Shown here piece by piece: positions 60,613 to 64,000 of a DNA stretch of 64,000 nucleotides (its first letter is position 1; the number at the start of each line of letters is the position of its first letter). The position numbers and the translations under genes are program-made. The DNA comes from Trifolium pratense (lineage: Eukaryota > Streptophyta > Magnoliopsida > Fabales > Fabaceae). The stretch is from NCBI RefSeq assembly GCF_020283565.1, contig NC_060061.1, forward strand, positions 38,291,362-38,355,361, in the 5' to 3' direction. The notes beneath the pieces are model-generated. The model saw only the letters and a program-made list of their open reading frames with translations, had not been told where the DNA came from and did no database searches.

Positions 60613-63600
60613 ATTTGACCATTAAGCCATATCAATTAATTTGATATATTTTTGTAACCAACATATAAACCTATCTTATAAAAGAATATACATAAGAAAT
60701 TCCAAGTTTGCCCCTTTTTAATTTGTTGCCACATCATTTAATTAAGGTTATTTTGTGTCTTTATTCAAAAGTTAAAAGAATATTAAAATGTTAAAAAAAA
60801 AAAAAATTCAACAAGATTCGAACCCCTAACCTTTAGTTATATTTTTTATTACATTGACCATTAAGCCATATCAATTAATTTGATATATTTTTGTAACCAA
60901 CATATAATCAATATGAGTTAAACCTTCTATCTTAGAAAAGAATATACATAAGAAATTCCAAGTTTGCCCCTTTTTAATTTGTTGCCACATCATTCAATTA
61001 AGGTTATTTTGTGTCTTTATTCAAAAGTTAATAGAATATTAAAATGTTAAAAAAAAAAAATCTTCTATCTTAGAAAAGAATATACATAAGAAATTCCAAG
61101 TTTGCCCCTTTTTAATTTGTTGCCACATCATTCAATTAAGGTTATTTTGTGTCTTTATTCAAAAGTTAATAGAATATTAAAATGTTAAAAAAAAAAAATT
61201 CAACAAGATTCGAACCCCTGACCTTTAGTTACACTTTTTATTACATTGACCATTAAGCCATATCAATTAATTTGATATATATTCTATCTTCTTCTATCTT
61301 AGAAAAGAATATACATAAGAAATTCCAAGTTTGCCCCTTTTTAATTTGTTGCCACATCATTCAATTAAGGTTATTTTGCGTCTTTATTCAAAAGTTAATA
61401 GAATATTAAAATGTTATAAAAAAAAATTCAACAAGATTCGAACCCCTGACCTTTAGTTACACTTTTTATTACATTGACCATTAAGCCATATCAATTAATT
61501 TGATATATCTTCTATCTTAGAAAAGAATATACATAAGAAATTCCAAGTTTGCCCCTTTTTAATTTGTTGCCACATCATTCAATGAAGGTTATTTTGTGTC
61601 TTTATTCAAAAGTTAATAGAATATTGAAATGTTAAAAAAAAAAAAAAAATCAACAAGATTCGAACCCCTAACCTTTAGTTACACTTTTTATTACATTGAC
61701 CATTAAGCCATATCAATTAATCTTCTATCTTAGAAAAGAATATACATAAGAAATTCCAAGTTTGCCCCTTTTTAATTTGTTGCCACATCATTCAATGAAG
61801 GTTATTTTGTGTCTTTATTCAAAAGTTAATAGAATATTAAAATGTTAAAAAAAAAAAAATCAACAAGATTCGAACCCCTAACCTTTAGTTACACTTTTTA
61901 TTACATTGACCATTAAGCCATATCAATTAATTTGATATATCTACCTATCTTAGAAAAGAATATACATAAGAAATTCCAAGTTTGCCCCTTTTTAATTTGT
62001 TGCCACATCATTCAATTAAGGTTATTTTGTGTCTTTATTCAAAAGTTAATAGAATATTAAAATGTTAAAAAAAAAAATCAACAAGATTCGAAACCCTGAC
62101 CTTTAGTTACACTTTTTATTACATTGACCATTAAGCCATATTAATTAATTTGATATATCTTCTATCTTATCTACCTATCTTAGAAAAGAATATACATAAG
62201 AAATTCCAAGTTTGCCCCTTTTTAATTTGTTGCCACATCATTCAATTAAGGTTATTTTGTGTCTTTATTCAAAAGTTAATAGAATATTAAAATGTTAAAA
62301 AAAAAAATTCAACAAGATTCGAACCCCTAACCTTTAGTTATACTTTTTATTACATTGACCATTAAGCCATATCAATTAATCTACCTATCTTAGAAAAGAA
62401 TATACATAAGAAATTCCAAGTTTGCCCCTTTTAAATTTGTTGCCACATCATTCAATTAAGGTTATTTTGTGTCTTTATTCAAAAGTTAATAGAATATTAA
62501 AATGTTAAAAAAAAAAAATTCAACAAGATTCGAACCCCTAACCTTTAGTTATACTTTTTATTACATTGACCATTAAGCCATATCAATTAATTTGATATAT
62601 TTTTGTAACCAACATATAAACCTATCTTATAAAAGAATATACATAAGAAATTCCAAGTTTGCCCCTTTTTAATTTGTTGCCACATCATTTAATTAAGGTT
62701 ATTTTGTGTCTTTATTCAAAAGTTAAAAGAATATTAAAATGTTAAAAAAAAAAAAATTCAACAAGATTCGAACCCCTAACCTTTAGTTATACTTTTTATT
62801 ACATTGACCATTAAGCCATATCAATTAATTTGATATATTTTTGTAACCAACATATAATCAATATGAGTTAAACCTTCTATCTTAGAAAAGAATATACATA
62901 AGAAATTCCAAGTTTGCCCCTTTTTAATTTGTTGCCACATCATTCAATTAAGGTTATTTTGTGTCTTTATTCAAAAGTTAATAGAATATTAAAATGTTAA
63001 AAAAAAAAAATCTTCTATCTTAGAAAAGAATATACATAAGAAATTCCAAGTTTGCCCCTTTTTAATTTGTTGCCACATCATTCAATTAAGGTTATTTTGT
63101 GTCTTTATTCAAAAGTTAATAGAATATTAAAATGTTAAAAAAAAAAAATTCAACAAGATTCGAACCCCTGACCTTTAGTTACACTTTTTATTACATTGAC
63201 CATTAAGCCATATCAATTAATTTGATATATATTCTATCTTCTTCTATCTTAGAAAAGAATATACATAAGAAATTCCAAGTTTGCCCCTTTTTAATTTGTT
63301 GCCACATCATTCAATTAAGGTTATTTTGCGTCTTTATTCAAAAGTTAATAGAATATTAAAATGTTATAAAAAAAAATTCAACAAGATTCGAACCCCTGAC
63401 CTTTAGTTACACTTTTTATTACATTGACCATTAAGCCATATCAATTAATTTGATATATCTTCTATCTTAGAAAAGAATATACATAAGAAATTCCAAGTTT
63501 GCCCCTTTTTAATTTGTTGCCACATCATTCAATGAAGGTTATTTTGTGTCTTTATTCAAAAGTTAATAGAATATTAAAATGTTAAAAAAAAAAAAATCAA

Positions 63601-64000
63601 CAAGATTCGAACCCCTAACCTTTAGTTACACTTTTTATTACATTGACCATTAAGCCATATCAATTAATCTTCTATCTTAGAAAAGAATATACATAAGAAA
63701 TTCCAAGTTTGCCCCTTTTTAATTTGTTGCCACATCATTCAATGAAGGTTATTTTGTGTCTTTATTCAAAAGTTAATAGAATATTAAAATGTTAAAAAAA
63801 AAATCAACAAGATTCGAACCCCTAACCTTTAGTTACACTTTTTATTACATTGACCATTAAGCCATATCAATTAATTTGATATATCTACCTATCTTAGAAA
63901 AGAATATACATAAGAAATTCCAAGTTTGCCCCTTTTTAATTTGTTGCCACATCATTCAATTAAGGTTATTTTGTGTCTTTATTCAAAAGTTAATAGAATA
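60613..64000. repeat. Satellite array, right segment (continues past the window)
   Basis: Same monomers. A block of about 1.95 kb is duplicated in tandem: rare variants CTTATAAAAGAATATAC (about 60674 and 62627), TTTTGCGTCTTTATTC (about 61375 and 63326) and ATGTTATAAAAAAAAATT (about 61411 and 63361) recur at that spacing. Array end not reached. Confidence 0.95.

Overview
The window reads as nuclear DNA of a legume, probably a clover- or medic-like papilionoid. It is AT-rich, has spliced genes with GT/AG introns, and carries legume-style transposons (Sirevirus, Tekay-type chromovirus, LINEs, a tRNA-derived SINE, small Helitrons, MITEs). Species is inferred from style only. A run of 1000 N at 34284-35283 is an assembly gap.

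Left part (1-34 kb), genes and gene relics. A GAT1_2.1-like glutamine amidotransferase pseudogene (773-4265) has lost its catalytic-cysteine segment and has a 5'-truncated LINE in an intron. Two minus-strand S1/SPH-type secreted protein genes follow: one intact (8381-8821), one reconstructable at 5782-6268 but shifted by a homopolymer in its signal peptide. A small subtilase relic lies at 9614-9830. The best gene is a nine-exon TruB-type pseudouridine synthase on the minus strand (11919-17101). Its 5' half is duplicated head-to-head as a broken copy at 19209-21150, making a 2.3-kb inverted repeat around the last two exons of an unrelated gene with a polyglutamine tract. From 22.8 to 32.1 kb there appears to be one large element with roughly 250-bp terminal inverted repeats and a 7-bp target duplication. 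A probable Helitron sits inside it, carrying two decayed B3-like (DNA-binding pseudobarrel) genes plus two further exon relics.

Right part (35-64 kb), transposons in a satellite. The 3' half of a Sirevirus (envelope-like ORF, antisense ORF, repeated polypurine motifs, 3' LTR ending at 40458) abuts a tandem array of roughly 210-260-bp monomers that runs to the window end. The array is interrupted by a complete, apparently young Tekay-type Ty3/gypsy element (41200-50320, same-length LTRs of 2319 bp, TSD CATAA) and by a 5'-truncated LINE (58487-60612). Array monomers carry, on the minus strand, a tRNA-like A box and B box at tRNA spacing followed at once by a long T run. Each is therefore a potential Pol III unit. 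The array also has higher-order periods of about 3.67 kb and 1.95 kb.

The only coding genes judged intact are the TruB-like gene, one S1/SPH gene and the transposon ORFs. The most unusual signals are the Pol III-like satellite, the inverted TruB duplication, the nested B3-carrying element and the palindrome cluster in the Tekay LTR.
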